Below are positions 1-12,395 of a stretch of DNA of 64,000 nucleotides, one piece after another; within the stretch, counting starts at the first letter, position 1; each line of letters begins with the position of its first letter. The stretch lies in contig JALIRH010000002.1 of the NCBI GenBank assembly GCA_023055505.1, positions 2,155,001 to 2,219,000 on the forward strand. The letters are read 5' to 3'. The DNA comes from Callipepla californica brunnescens (Eukaryota; Chordata; Aves; Galliformes; Odontophoridae). Below the pieces are notes generated by a model. The model made no database searches, was not told the DNA's origin, and was given only the letters and a program-made list of their open reading frames with translations. Both the position numbers and the translations under genes were made by a program.

Positions 1-185
1 GCAAATCTGACAGATTTGGAAGACAGAACATGTATTTTCCCAAGTTGGCAACAGTCCCATAGAGCAATTAAAAATACTAAAATAGCAAAGAGTTAGAGGT
101 GTATGTAATTAGAATGTGTTAAAGTTCAAAAGCCCTTTTCAGGTTTATAGTCGTTCTTATACATGCCTTACACAAATACAGTAAT

Positions 186-268
186 AGAATCATAGAACTG
201 AGTTGGAAGGGATGTCTAAAGATTACGTAGTCCAACTGCCAAATAGACTTGCATCCTAACAGGGCATG
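186..268 (-). mobile_element. CR1 LINE fragment, 3' end
   Basis: The plus strand begins AGAATCATAGAA, then GAGTTGGAAGGGATG and AGTCCAACTGCC. This is the reverse complement of the CR1 3' end, so the element runs on the minus strand. Only about 80 bp is recognisable and the remainder is 5'-truncated, the usual outcome of incomplete LINE reverse transcription. It is non-coding. Confidence 0.75.
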
Positions 269-1339
269 AAGAAAACCTATTCAGAAAGACTGATGCCTAT
301 GAAGATTATGATTATCTCTGAAAATGATTGTTACCTTTATTGCTATTTCAGATAATAGGAAAAATGAAGACGCACTAAAGGCTGTTTAGCTATGCACACA
401 AAACAGACACTTAGAATTTTGAGCAGTAGGAAAGGTAACACATTTTTGTACCCTCTATGTACAGCATCATACGTTCAGCAGCAGACAGTAGCCCTGTTCT
501 CGTGAATATTCAGGAGAAAACATTTGAGAAATGAAGGCATATGTTGTTAAGAATGAAAGAATGCAGATCTTAATTCTCAGTGACTTTCCCTTTAAAGAAT
601 GAGTCGTACATTGATTATCATGCTGCCCTAATGAAATTCTTGTTATGTTATCATTGATAGCATTGAGGCAACGGGAATATCTCACTGACCCAGTCAGTTC
701 CAATAACTCAATTTGTTTGATTTCAGAAAAGGATCCTGCCCAGCAAACAAATAAACTCAGCTTGATGTTATAAAAGCCGTCAGATGTTTTAAGGCAAGAC
801 TGGGATGAGGAAAACAATGTATTTTTTTAGATAGCTGTAGCTGGATGGAAGTGTAAGCACAATGGCCTGCAGAACTGGAGATCACATCCTTGAAGCTTAA
901 CTGAAAATGTATCCTTGCTTATTTATCTGTTTGCATTTCAACACAGATCTGCAATTCCATATGTTATTCGTTATCTGAAGTTTTGTCATCTCCTCTGCAT
1001 TACTCTTACCCTCTCTTCCCCTTTTGTGAGTCTTTTTCAGCCTGAATAGCATAATTTCAGTGTTATAAACTTTAAATGACAGTCCAACAGGATAATGTCT
1101 CAAAGGAATCCTCTGAAGTACTGGGTAAGTGAGGCACAGAGGAACAGGGACCTTTCAGAGATTGAACAGAGGTTCAGATCCAGAGAATAAGAGCCCAAAA
1201 TACACACGATAGGGAGCTCTTATGGTATTTCTGGGTGGATCAGAAGTGGAGGGGCGGCTGGAACAAGTGCAAAATGCATCTAAGGGCATAAAGTCATAGG
1301 AAATTTCTTAAAGCTTGCATCCTAGAGTATTCTTTTTAA
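269..1339. other. Unique non-coding stretch, nothing recognised
   Basis: AT-rich DNA without recognisable repeats. Two minus-strand open frames (467-817, 116 codons; 897-1103, 68 codons) show no familiar domain, no coding-like composition and no convincing splice context, so they are not called as genes. Confidence 0.5.
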
Positions 1340-1424
1340 AAAGGCCCATTCCAACTCAAGGCGTTCTGTGACTCTATTATTCTGTGATTCTGTAATTCTA
1401 TGATTGATACTATGATTCTGTGAT
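1340..1424 (+). mobile_element. CR1 LINE fragment, 3' terminus with octamer tail
   Basis: CATTCCAACTCAAGG is followed by repeated TCTGTGATTCTGT / TTCTATGATT units, the CR1 3' terminus in sense orientation. The tail is longer than usual (about 7 variant octamers). The body upstream of 1340 is not recognisable. It is a heavily truncated, non-coding copy. Confidence 0.7.
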
Positions 1425-1796
1425 TAATAGATAAATAGATTAATATATCACATTACTAATCTGTTGGTGCTTTTTGAAGAGCCAAAGGACAAATGGTCAG
1501 CACAGTATATGTTATTTTCTGTATCTCAGTGTACAGAAGAAATTGCACCCACATGGAAGAAGTTGTTACAGGGTAAGAAAAGCCCCTGGCCACCAATAAT
1601 GAGAAAGTGATCAGAAACAAAAAGAATCAGAAACAAGGTGATTAGTTCTCACAGTGAAGAAAAGATGAATTAAGTTATACGTAGAGGCCCGAGGACTTGC
1701 ACTGGTTTATCTTCTGTTCATAATAATGATACAGGGAGAAATACAGTGATCTGGTAAAATTATTGCTGAAAGAATTATTCAGATGATTTAGAATCT
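1425..1796. other. Short unique stretch
   Basis: No repeat or coding signal was recognised. A minus-strand open frame (1675-2079) starts in the neighbouring CR1 copy and only runs out into this stretch. Confidence 0.4.
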
Positions 1797-2260
1797 TAGA
1801 ATCATTGAGGGTGGAAAGACCACAAAGATCATCTGGTGCAACCGTTGACCCAACCCCTCTATACCCACTAAACTCCCTTGGTGCCACATCTGCACATTTC
1901 TTAAACACCCCCAAGGATGGTGACCCTACTACCTCCCTGGGCAGCCTGTGCCAATACCTCACCACTATTTCAGAAGATAAATTTTTCCTAATATCCAAAG
2001 TTAACCTCTCCTGGCCCAACTCAAGTCCATTACCTCTCATCCTATCAACTGTTACCTGGGAGAAGGAGCTATCCTCCACCTCACCTCACTACAGTCTCCT
2101 TTCAGAGAGCAATGAGGCCTCCCCGGAGCCTCGTTTTCTCCACTCTAAACAATCCCAGTTCTCTCAACTGCTCCCTGTAAGATTTGTGCTCCAGACCCTT
2201 CAGAGCTTCATTGCCCATCCCTGGTCACACTTCAAGGTCTCAGTGTCTTGTAGTGAGAGA
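1797..2260 (-). mobile_element. CR1 LINE copy, ~460 bp, ORF2 C-terminus plus 3' UTR
   Basis: The plus strand shows TTAGAATCATTGAGGGTGG, CACAAAGATCATCTGGTGCAA, TGCCACATCTGCACATTTCT, CTACCTCCCTGGGCAGCCTG and TTTTTCCTAATATCCAAAG, all reverse-complement CR1 landmarks in order. Read on the minus strand, the open frame at 1675-2079 contains RMRGNGLELGQ, LTLDIRKNL and WHRLPREVVGSPSL, which match the conserved C-terminal part of CR1 ORF2 (reverse transcriptase polyprotein). The copy is 5'-truncated and lacks the RT catalytic core, so it cannot be active. A 196-codon plus-strand frame (1805-2395) is its antisense shadow. Confidence 0.9.
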
Positions 2261-4317
2261 GTCTTCAAAGGCTCACAAGGTAATGACTGCACCCCGACTC
2301 CCCCCCCCCAAAAAAAAAAATATCTCTATTTAGATAGAATTAAATCAAGATGCATACAGAAAACCAGGGTTAACTCTGTGTACCACTTGTTGTAATTTAT
2401 ATTTTCTATTGCTGCTTAGGAAAGGGATTGTAGAGTAATCACCATAAAATGTCAGCTCAGTGCTCAGTAGCAGCCAAAAGGGCAAGTATAATGTTAGGAA
2501 CTATTAGAATACAACTTGAGAACAAACAAGAAAACATCATTGTGCCCAAATGTAAATTCCCAATCCACATTCAGACAGAACACTGCATACTGATCTCATT
2601 GCCTTGCCTTGCTTCTGGAAGTTATAGTGACATCAAACTAAGTATAAATGCAACAGTCCTGATCACAGATACATAATGATTCCCATGCAAAACTTTTTAT
2701 GATGAAGTTCCTGACTGGGCACACCTGCTCTCCATGATGACCACCTGGTCTGCAGTTTGTACATGTGTTGTGCAAAGACATCTAGGAAAAGGAGAGAGCG
2801 GACTGAATGTGCTAGCATGTGGTTGAATGAAACAAGCAGGGCTCCAAAGTAGAATTAACAGCAGGATTAATTGGTTTCTTGATTCCTTTTATTGATGCAC
2901 ATTTTTATCTTTCGTCAACTGAAGCAGAAAGGGACAAAATAGAAATGTCCCTTTTAGTTGAGGAAAACTGCCAGTACTCAGCTCCTTGCTGGGAAAAATG
3001 CCAGCACTCCACTCATGCAGTATCTTTCTCACTTTAGCACACTCTTTAGGAGTTTGAGGAAGAGTGAAAACCAATGAATGCCCAGCACAGGATAGCGCAC
3101 CGTGCATCTTCTTTATGCATCAGCAATAAATAAATAGATAACACATAAATTTGTGAAGTTTGCCAAGTAGGATCACACAAAGGAACTAATTTCTCTAGGA
3201 TTTTATTTTGTGAGTTTTCTTCACGTAACTTTGTGGCCCTCCATCACTGGTTGTTACTGCTGTGCTACCTCAAAAGCTATTTTAAATTCAGAAATACATC
3301 AGACTGTGAACAGGTGGAATGCAAGGAGGGTTTTGCAGCTTGAAAGGCTTTGAGTTTCAGGAAGGATCACAGTTTTTTTTTCCTTCTCGTTTTGCAACTG
3401 ATGCACTTATAGATGGTGTGTGATATATGCTGGTGGTCTCAAGACATCACTTGAAGTCCTCGTTATTTTGATAAATACATGAGCATGTATCTGTCCATGT
3501 GGATTTCTTCTGAGTTTTAGGGCTTGTTTGGGTAAGAGATCTGCACTGAGTCAGCTGCAAGATAATTGTTTTTATGGAGAAAGGAGAACCCTTCAGACAA
3601 CTCAGGCAGGTGTAAAATGCGATATTCCATTGTCTTCAGGGAACGACTGAAGAGAAGAAACATTGCTGCCTAGAAAAAACAAAAGCATGGCTGCATAGAT
3701 GCTGTGTTGTGAAGTCCACCTGCTAAACAACTTTGATGGATCCTACAACATGTTCTAACTTCTATTTGCAGACATTATTTACTAAGGTGAAATTTTGTCA
3801 TCTCCCCCCTCATCTTAAGTCTGCAAGTGTAAAAATGCATTCATTTATCAGAATAGGTTATACATCTCTTTCCTCTTCTTCAGTGTCTCAAAGAACAAAG
3901 CAAAAGGAAGTCTGAAGCTGGAACATGAGAAGAGCAGGTGTGTTCAGAGACATAACTACACAGTTAATATAACACTGTAAGTCCTCATGCTAAATGAATG
4001 TAAGCATTACTCTGCATAACACTTCAAGGAAGTTTCCCAGGCTTCATTAGAAGAGAAAATAGAACAAGAATCAAAAATTATTATTTTGTCTTCATTAGTT
4101 TGACAGCCTTGTGAGTGGAAAAGATGGATACACTTTGTGATTTATGCTTTCAAAGCTACAGCCTACCTCCTTCCCATACATTCCCAAGTGCTGCGATGCC
4201 TGTGTTTTTCTTCTCAGCTATTGGTGCAGTCACAGCATCACCCAGATTTACTCATCCTTTCCAACACCTGAAATGAACTGTTCATTTATTCCAAGTCCTG
4301 TGTTATTTGACTTGGCA
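2261..4317. other. Unique non-coding stretch
   Basis: No gene or interspersed repeat was recognised in about 2 kb, apart from a C10A11 homopolymer junction. Small open frames at 2449-2676 (+), 2889-3107 (-) and 3733-3915 (+) are of a length expected by chance. Confidence 0.45.
2300..2320. repeat. Poly(C)10-poly(A)11 homopolymer junction
   Basis: Ten C directly followed by eleven A, about 40 bp beyond the truncated 5' edge of the CR1 copy. Length is likely variable and error-prone in sequencing. Confidence 0.9.
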
Positions 4318-4393
4318 TGATGATGATGGTTGGACTAGATGATCTCAGAGGTCTTTTCCAACCTTAATGATTTTATGATTTATTATTTATGAT
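4318..4393 (+). mobile_element. CR1 LINE fragment, 3' end
   Basis: GATGATGGTTGGACTAGATG, ATCTCAGAGGTCTTTTCCAA and CCTTAATGATTTTATGATT are the last ~70 bp of CR1 in sense orientation. The terminal octamers have decayed to TTTATGATT/TTATTATTTATGATT. Only the 3' UTR is left. Confidence 0.85.
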
Positions 4394-4677
4394 TAAATTT
4401 GCACGTGCAAAGGACTCTCTGTTTTGGTGGGCAGATGCAGTACTGACTTTAATGAGTAGCTGCAGTAAGATCTTATGCCCACTGTGTGGGAGGAAAAGGG
4501 AAGAGCCTACGGACACTTTTCTCTGCATCACCATCCTCTGGAGGATCAGCTGTCATGCACCCACTGTTGGGCATCCCCCATAACTGCTTTTTTAAGCACT
4601 CTGCCAAAGGAAACAATGAAAATGTCCCTCTGCCCACTGGGAACACCTAAGGTCGCCCCAATCTTCTGAATATCAAG

Positions 4678-4737
4678 GCTGAACTCAGTAATCCTTAGGA
4701 GTTCCTTACAACTCAGGGTATTCTATGATTCCATGAC
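4678..4737 (+). mobile_element. Degenerate CR1 3' end
   Basis: Part of GCTGAACTCAGTAATCCTTA, then GGAGTTCCTTACAACTCAGG and TATTCTATGATTCCATGAC, resembles the CR1 consensus 'TTGAACTTGATGATCTTTAGAGTTCCTTCCAACTC...TTCTATGATTCTATGA'. It is short and diverged, so the call is moderate. Confidence 0.6.
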
Positions 4738-5654
4738 TGCTGAGACAGATGATGCTGAGGCAGTGGGTTAGGAGAAGTGATACATTGAGAGAAGGAAATG
4801 TGAGGAATGGGGAGGGAATGCATTCTCCAAGGTTGAAAGAAAATATTGCTGCAGTTTCAAGGTCTGAAGGACATGTCTTTCAAGAGGACTTTACATCCTC
4901 TTTTCACCTCATTTCATCCTCTCATTTCACTCAAACTGCTCGTATATAAGACAGATAAAAATGCATATGTGAATATGCACAGCAGTGCATGTATTTTTTC
5001 TGTGAGTAAGAAAGTATTATCAAAGCTCAGGCAACTCATGACCTCTCTCACTAGAGGTCATGGAAGACTCCATGCTGCCAGGCACAGAAGCTTGGATTTA
5101 GTGCTTTGCTTCTCTCCAGACAAATTTAGCAGCATGGCCAGTGAGAATGCCTTTAACTTTTAAGGCAGCTGCCTTCTAGGACCTGCCATGAGACCGTCTT
5201 AAGTTACTTCCATCAAATTGGACTTTCCAGTGTTGTAGGTGGTATTGTTTTCATCTGAGCCTCTGCAGTGAAGCTTCCGTTGTGCAGAGTTAGAAGTTTT
5301 GCTGAAGTTCACTCAGTTGCCTAGCTGGCAGAAAGCAGATAAAAGAATTCTCTCTTTGGAGGGAGGCACTTTTTAAAGCTATTGTTAGCAAGTGGGCCTT
5401 CACATCTGTGTCAGGATCTTAGCTTCTGTGCTCCCAAGTTGTATTTTCTCACGCAGCTCATGCTTGGAATGAGTTGTTCTTTTTTCTTGAGCTGTAATAG
5501 ATCACAGAAAAGACCACACCTGCTGGTTTGCCACTGAGTGAACCTCCCCTGAAGGTGCTTCTAGAGAGAGAGGGAGGTATATGGGATGTTTGCTGTTCTG
5601 TTTTTCTTTTCAAAAAGGTCTATATGCTTATTACAGAAAGGAAAAAAGAAAAAC
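4738..5654. other. Unique non-coding stretch before the purine repeat
   Basis: Nothing recognised. The overlapping plus-strand frames at 4749-4949 and 4846-5163 have no recognisable similarity. Confidence 0.4.
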
Positions 5655-5838
5655 AGGGAAGGGAAAGGGAAAGGGAAAGGGAAAGGGAAAGGGAAAGGGA
5701 AAGGGAAAGGGAAAGGGAAAGGGAAAGAGGGAAAGAGGGAAAGAGGGAAAGAGGGAAAGGGAAAGGGAAAGGGAAAGGGAAAGGGAAAGGGAAAGGGAAA
5801 GGGAAAGGGAAAGGGAAAGGGAAAGGGAAGGGAAGGAA
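5655..5838. repeat. (GGGAAA)n polypurine tandem array
   Basis: A 184-nt run without a single pyrimidine on the plus strand. GGGAAA hexamers fill both arms, and about four GAGGGAAA octamers sit in the middle (about 5726-5757), which points to expansion from a mixed ancestor. Runs of GGG every 6 nt satisfy the G-quadruplex pattern many times over, and the purine mirror symmetry also allows triplex (H-DNA). Because the unit has no stop codon in most frames, it produces several overlapping low-complexity open frames on both strands (G/K/E/R on plus, F/P/L/S on minus) that are not genes. Confidence 0.97.
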
Positions 5839-5985
5839 CAGAGAGAGAAATGGAGGGAGGAGCAGAGGGAGGGAGAGCTGAAGAGAAAGAAACAAGAAAG
5901 TAAAAGAAAGAGGGAGGGAAGAACAGAAAAGGAAGGGAAAAGGGAAGGGAAACAGAAAAGGAGAAAAGGGAAAGGAAAAAAAATT
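5839..5985. repeat. Purine-rich flank of the (GGGAAA)n array
   Basis: GGAAGG, GAGAGAGAAA, GGGAGGGAGAG and AAAGGAAAAA with only a few pyrimidines. It looks like a degenerate extension of the same array, bringing the total purine-rich domain to about 330 bp. Confidence 0.85.
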
Positions 5986-7548
5986 CCTTCCAGGATCTGT
6001 TTTTGGACCTTCAAGTCATGTTACAGAATGAGTTGTATTCCTGCAGCTAAGTTAATTTCTTCTCCTCAGAGCAAGATGGCCTCATCCATGCTGCCATTTT
6101 ATTACTGCTCTGAATATTGCACAGCCGAGCAGTTTGAGTTGGTGCCATGAGTGTGGCTGAGACCTCTTGTAAGGTTGAGTGGTACATAAACCCAACCCAA
6201 GAAAATATGTGAACCATGACATACTCACAAGCTTCCTTTTGCCCTAATTTTTGTGATGTAGGTCCTCCTGTTTTCTGTGCAGATGGTGCATCACTGTTTT
6301 GTTGGGTTTTTTTGTTTCTTCTATCTTCTTTCTCATGCACTATGGAAACTGGTAAACGTACCAAACTCCATAACCATTTCCTGTACTACTCTATCTCTGT
6401 CACAGCTTCTCTCTCTGCACCTAGGGACTTGTCCTGTTGATACTCTGCAACATACAGTGTTAACTGTTAGGACCAGACTTGTCAGTACTAATGTCCATGA
6501 GAAGTCTCCTTTGCAACCTGTCAGTGAGGAGCTTTTCCTTACAGTGCTCCCGTTGTATGTCCTCAGCAGCACCAAGAGGCATAGGGTCAGAATGGTGCCA
6601 GAGAATCATCAGGCCTGTAAGTCTTACATTAAGCAATTAGATGATATAAAATATGAAACCACATGGAACTTTCTGTGTAAGTCTAAAGTTGCCACAAACA
6701 TGAAAGGTATTGTATATTCTCTGCAGAAATAGAGGACTTGGTTTACTTTCAAAGCAGCCTTGACAAATCTAATACATTGTAATTGCTAACCTCCAATGGC
6801 AACTAATTCCACCAACATGAAGTGTAAGATCCCCCTAAAGGGGCATCCTATCGTGTTATTTCTAACATACTGGGAGAAGCAATGAGCCTTCAGCAGTAGG
6901 CTGCAAAACAAGATGAGCCTCATAAAGGAAGAGCAGCCAGCTGTGTAGTTAGGTCTGATCCTTTTCCTAAGCTGAAATCTAACCAAAGAGGAACTCCTCG
7001 GCATTTGGATTTAAATAGGCTGTTCCCAGTGTGCGTGCTGCACCAAAACCAAGAATTTTTATGGCAGATTGAATCATTTTGCATTTGCTTTTTGGAGATA
7101 TTCTCATGATCCTGTAAAATGAAACAAAACCCCAGTATTTACATTTAATAGTTACCACTTTTGTGCATATATAGCCTAGTTTTTATCTGTAATAATCCTC
7201 AAAAAGAATCGTGTGATTCACATGCAGAAGTGTTTTATAAGAAATATGTTTAAAGTATGTGTTCAAAGATACAGAACTTCAATAGACCTTTAACAAGAGG
7301 ACCTCTTATTCAAGAGTTAACAAACACCAGAATTACTATTGCCTGTGTAATTCTTTTCAGCTTCCCTGTGTAAATGTATGTTGCTATGATGTTATCTGCA
7401 GTGATCTCAACTACAGGACTGTAGTTGCTGTGTGGTGAGTGGTCATTGAACAATCATTTATCCTTCTCACTTTCACCAAAGAGTGGTTATGTGTCAGTAG
7501 TAACCACACACTATTCAAATTCTGCTGTAAATTTAAAATGAATCACTT
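5986..7548. other. Unique non-coding stretch
   Basis: No repeat recognised. A plus-strand frame at 6277-6732 (151 codons) is the longest here outside repeats. It has a hydrophobic start and a Ser/Leu/Thr-rich middle but no family motif I recognise, and the minus strand is also open across part of it (6333-6575). It is not called as a gene. Confidence 0.4.
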
Positions 7549-7625
7549 AGAATCATAGAGTCATAGAATCATTAAGTGGCTTGTGTTGAAAGATAACTCA
7601 AAGGTCATCTAGTTCCAGCAACACT
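7549..7625 (-). mobile_element. CR1 LINE fragment, 3' end
   Basis: AGAATCATAGAGTCATAGAA, then TTGAAAGATAACTCAAAGGT and CATCTAGTTCCAGCAACA, is reverse-complement CR1. Only the last ~75 bp are kept, with four octamer units at the terminus. Confidence 0.85.
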
Positions 7626-9297
7626 TTGTTGTGAGCTTCCATGTCTCACTTAACCATAGGATATTTGAACGTATCTTCCCAAAATTCCTTTTTATATAGG
7701 AAGAATTTTTGCATGGATTTTACAAATGAGGACCTAAAGTGCAGAGAAGTTATTCTCAGAAGTAATTGCTAGTGTTTGAGTGCCAAATTATGCATGCTTA
7801 TGGCCTGATTTTTCAGAGAGCTGAGCTGGGTTGTAGTCTGTGTGTTCAGTACAGATTTTAGTAGCAGATGTGCATACCCAGAAGCTTTGGAGAAATCCCA
7901 GGGTTTGGATGCTTGTTTGCCCTCTGAGTGGAAAGCTAGGAAAGCGTGGAAGAGGCATTCCCTTTGCCTACATTTCCAGGGTGTTTGTGTTTCATTCTTT
8001 GAAACTGGTTGAATCATTTCAAAACAATTTCAAATTTCACAAGAATTTTTTTTCACATAGAATTTAGAATTCTGCATGATTGTTACTAAAGTGAGTATAG
8101 GTAAACGTAACCTTGTGTCTTAGTCAGATGCATTTTTCACTGAGTAAAAAAAGTCACAGTCTTGATATCATGCCATTATCAGTTCCCTGTTTGAAAAATG
8201 GTTATATTAGAGTTTCTCAGCGAAGCATTTAAAGGATATTTTAATACTGGGGGGAAAAAATTAAGGTTTCATCACTTAACTGAGTTTGCATCTCAGAAAG
8301 GTGATCTACAGTAATCAACGAGCAAAGGATGACCCTCATTGAAAGGGAGATAAAGATACACATGATGTTTCAAGCATTTCTGGCAGCTAGTAGTTCTGGG
8401 TAAGCTCGTTCAAATGGTTATGTGCTCCCTTATGGCATCATCAATGAGGCTATTAAGACTAAGGTTATTTAGAACAAGGAATACACTAGCACATTATGAA
8501 CTCAGGAGAAGGAGAGTGGAGAGGGGGCAGAAACAGATTGTCAGCACAACCAAGAGAAAAAGAAGGGAAATAATGCCAAGATCTTGAAACAGCCAATTCA
8601 CTCCTCCTGTTGTTAAGAGATAACCAGTGCTTGAACATCTACAATAAACTATAGTGATGAAGATAAGTACTTGGGGAAAAGAACATTAAACTTAGAAGAA
8701 ATGTAAACAACTTCAGCATGAAGGTGGGAATCCTATGCTGTCCAAACTATAGAAGAAATGTATGAGAATTAAATGGCACTCAAATACACGAGTCGCAATC
8801 ATCAACAGGCATTATAACAGAATTTTGAGCTTTGTAGTATCCACCTCTGGAGTATAAAACTAATTCCATCATCTGCTTGTGCAGCTCTTCATGAACCATT
8901 TGAACTTCTCATGGCATCATTTACTATCTTCAAAAAGCCTGTTAGGACTCTTAAACTGCCTCTTACGTTAATCACCTGAAAGTGAAAACACAGCAAAATT
9001 CCTCTGGGATGAAAGCCTGGGTTTTTCATTCTCTTGCTCAAAGTTTTTATCAACATTTGATTGTACTTCAGATTAACCACAGGGCTCTTCAGTTCTTAAC
9101 CTCTTTGGCTCAAGTTACACTGAAAACACAGAAGAGCATCTCTGAGCTGTCATACAGGTATTTGGAAGAGCATGCAGGCTGCTCTAAGTTAAATGATGAG
9201 AAAAACTTCTCAGTCGTCCCAGCCATAGTATGATTTCTTACTAATCTCTGTCTCAAATTTTGTTTTAAAACAATTAACACTGAGGTGTGATATCAAC

Positions 9298-9315
9298 TTT
9301 TTTTTTTTTTTTTTT
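9298..9315. repeat. Poly(T)18
   Basis: An uninterrupted run of 18 T. There is no AATAAA complement at the right distance and no target duplication that would make it a retrogene tail. Confidence 0.95.
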
Positions 9316-10892
9316 CTGAATGCTTTACATTAATGTAGATTGAGTTACCATCTACTGCTGCAGACAGTTTTTCTGTCAAGACTGTGATATCATTACAGGG
9401 CAGTGGGTTTCACAGTTCGTATGCAGGTGTACAGAGTGGAGTTTCCCAGTCATTTTGAATGCATCTCTTCTGTCTAACCAACTCTATTCTTACTCTGTGT
9501 TTTTATACAATTCTGAATTAACTCTAAGTTATAAATTAACTTCTGTAAAATCTAATTATTTTACATGCTTTTAGCTACATTACCATGCCATTGAATTTGC
9601 ATAATATAACTCCTCGTCCTTTTCTCTTGCTCAGAGAGTGTTTTCCTCTTAGTAGTCATTCTATCACCACCTGTCTGTTGATCTCATTCTGTGTTGTACT
9701 TAAAATGATTGACCCTAATTTTACATTTGCCAGGTGTTTTAAGCTCTTACCACATTCCAAAATCACTCGAACAAATTAGTGGCATAATGCTTTCCTTTCT
9801 TTCTATTTCCTTTTCTTTTTCTGTGAATCAGATCTTAACTCTTATTTAGGTATTTATTGTCCTTGTTGCTGCATTTGGGTACATATTTTGGTGTAAAGAG
9901 GAAAAGTGTTCTGAACTTTAAAATGAGAACACGTATCATGTGTCACTAAGTAAAATTGTTCTCTTTCTCTTCCATCTTCCTCATACAAAGTACTGTTTTG
10001 TGGTTTTTATGATTGTACAGATGTAAAGTAGTCATGAAATGGTTGTTTTTCTTTCCTAAGTGTAAACAAATGAAAAGACTTTCTTCTATATGTCATAATC
10101 TGTGTAGTTGAGCTTCAACAGCAGTAACCAACAGCAATGTTGCTTTCATTCCTCTTTGTCTTTTCTTATATACAGTGCTTCAGATGGTTAGGGCCATGAC
10201 TTTAGCTGATTAGAAATATGCTACACAGACGTTTTGTGGCTATTTGTCATTTCTGGACAGCTTTTCAACTATGTAAAGTATTCAAAAGCAATTTTGCAGC
10301 CTTCATATCTTGGGAAGTTTTCATAGATCCTTATTTACTTCCTCAGGTACTGAAGTAAATTTGAAAACTTTACCCTAGCAGGATTTCTACCAAAACTGAT
10401 GCATTGGCTGGTTGGATGGCTTCATGGCTGAATGCTCATAGCATATCAAGACAACATCAAGAGCCTTAGCACTGAAAGAATCTGAAAGCAATTAGATGAA
10501 GGGAATTTCATAGCTTTGCCATTAACACAGCCTTTACTATTCTTAGTACACTTTTATTTTGTGCAGTGAGTCACACAAATGCAGTAAGAAACAAGGAGGA
10601 TGTCACGTTCCATTACTGTAGTAAGATGGTGGAAGACAAGGGCATCTGGTTGATAGAACAGCACAGAAAATTGTACTTTATGTAGCAATTAAGGAAACAA
10701 AATGGAAAAATGTCACTGTTCTATTTCTGTTTAACTTCAAAAAATACGTATGATTTCTGCCTAGAGAAGTTCTGTAGGTGGCTGCCTGCATTCAAGTGGT
10801 GCTTAAGCAACATTTTGTGTTCAGAGTGGAGGAGTAAACCAGGTGATGAAATATTCATCTGAGTAAATTCTTGTCTTTTTCAGATTTTATTG

Positions 10893-10916
10893 AAAAAAAA
10901 AAAAAAAAAAAAAAAA
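10893..10916. repeat. Poly(A)24
   Basis: 24 A in a row, the longest homopolymer in the window. There is no AATAAA 10-30 nt upstream and no recognisable source gene, so it is treated as a simple repeat. Confidence 0.95.
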
Positions 10917-11185
10917 CCAGAACTCCCATTGCTCACTACTTTTGACATGGGATTTGAAGTAACCAGTCAGGATAGCATATTGTTTTTTAATGAACTTTGC
11001 AGCTAGTTTCTGCTAGATGGGTTGAACGATGCTGTGGACACAATAAACCTGTATTTTTTTCACAGAGCTGCAGTGAAAAGCTGAACTCCTGTGCTTTTAA
11101 AAGATATAAACCAAACCATATATATCTATTCTTTACTCAAGTCTGATCAATGCAGCTACCAGAACAGAAACAAAAACAAAATGAT

Positions 11186-11208
11186 ACAACAACAACAAAA
11201 AAAAAAAA
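11186..11208. repeat. (ACA)n-poly(A) run
   Basis: About four ACA units merge into A12. Simple repeat only. Confidence 0.85.
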
Positions 11209-12380
11209 GATTCGTTTTGCAACATAAAATTTTCCACATTCATACAAGTACAATGACTCAATAGTCAAAAGAGAATTTGAACAAGAGATTCCAATTTAGT
11301 AGTGAGCTGTAATTAAAGTTTTATTATTATTATTCGCCATTTTCAAACACATCGCTTTTCAAATACAAACAAAGTCCAGATATAGCCAGTTGTCAATGGG
11401 ATTTTATATTAAAACCCAACGAGTTTTCATTTATGTTCACAAATAGAGTGGAATTCAGAGTTATTCTTGGCCGCTCTATGCCAGGCAGTATGCTGTAATA
11501 AAAGGACACAAAGCAATAAAAGCAGCACAACTGGGACACGAAATTACATAGATTTAACACTTCACAATACTTTTTCAAGTTTCTTATATTATTATAGAAA
11601 TATTCATTGTTATCTCTTAATCAGTCTTAATGACTTTATTTGTAACAAGACACTTATAAAAGAGAAAATAAAATACTCTATTCTCCCTTCCTAATGTTTT
11701 AAGAAAAGAAGGCAAGAACATCCCACAGTTCAGTTATTTTGAAGACAGAAACATTCTGTGGGTAACCCTGGGAGTGACAATATGACCTCTTCCAGCAAGA
11801 CTGTAGTTTTTTTCAGTCGGATAAGAGAGATTTCCATGCCCTTGGTATAAGGTCTTATACCTTGTGGACTGTGGGCTTTAGGATCAATTTCAAAATCTTT
11901 AGCAAATTATGACTCCAGCTCTTCATTCTCATTTTTCATCTGGAAATTTAGGTTCCCAAATTGATTTGAAATCGCTGTCCCCAGCTCAGTATTTTCTCAA
12001 GGCTGACTAAAATTATTAGCTTGAAATTGGGATGTGCTGTTTCCCTCAAATCAGTTTTGGTGACAACAGCTCTTGACAGAACAGAACTAGAGCTTTTTAC
12101 TCATTGCAGGTGCTCCGTATAATACAACAGGAAAGTGAGACCTGAAATTTTGTCATTCCAGGGCCCATGTGATCCTTCTGCATCTAATTATGTGTTTGAT
12201 AGTTCATGCCATTCTTAAAATGAGAGCCAGTGGCCAGACTTCCCACTACGACTACTGAATTTACATTTACATTCACAGTCCATATAAATAGTAGAACATA
12301 GCATGTATTTAAAAGATAGACAAGAGATGAAGACTTAGTGGCCCAGCGTGAGCATTGCAGAAAAGTGAATGAAGGTAGCT

Positions 12381-12395
12381 AAAAAAAAAAAAAAA
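12381..12395. repeat. Poly(A)15
   Basis: Uninterrupted run of 15 A within unique DNA. Confidence 0.93.

Noticed and set aside
1805..2395. 196-codon plus-strand frame, the longest in the window
   Set aside because: Most of it is antisense to a CR1 copy whose minus strand carries the recognisable ORF2 C-terminus; it then runs through the C10A11 homopolymer.
5528..6150. Overlapping open frames up to 189 codons on both strands
   Set aside because: They are produced by the (GGGAAA)n repeat, which has few stop codons; the products are G/K/E/R or F/P/L/S low-complexity strings without a start or splice context.
6277..6732. 151-codon plus-strand frame in unique DNA
   Set aside because: No recognised domain, no coding-like composition, a partly open opposite strand, and no flanking splice signals that I could support.
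10893..10916. Poly(A) runs (also 14952, 19058, 22442) as tails of processed pseudogenes
   Set aside because: No AATAAA 10-30 nt upstream, no recognisable mRNA-like sequence before them and no target duplications.
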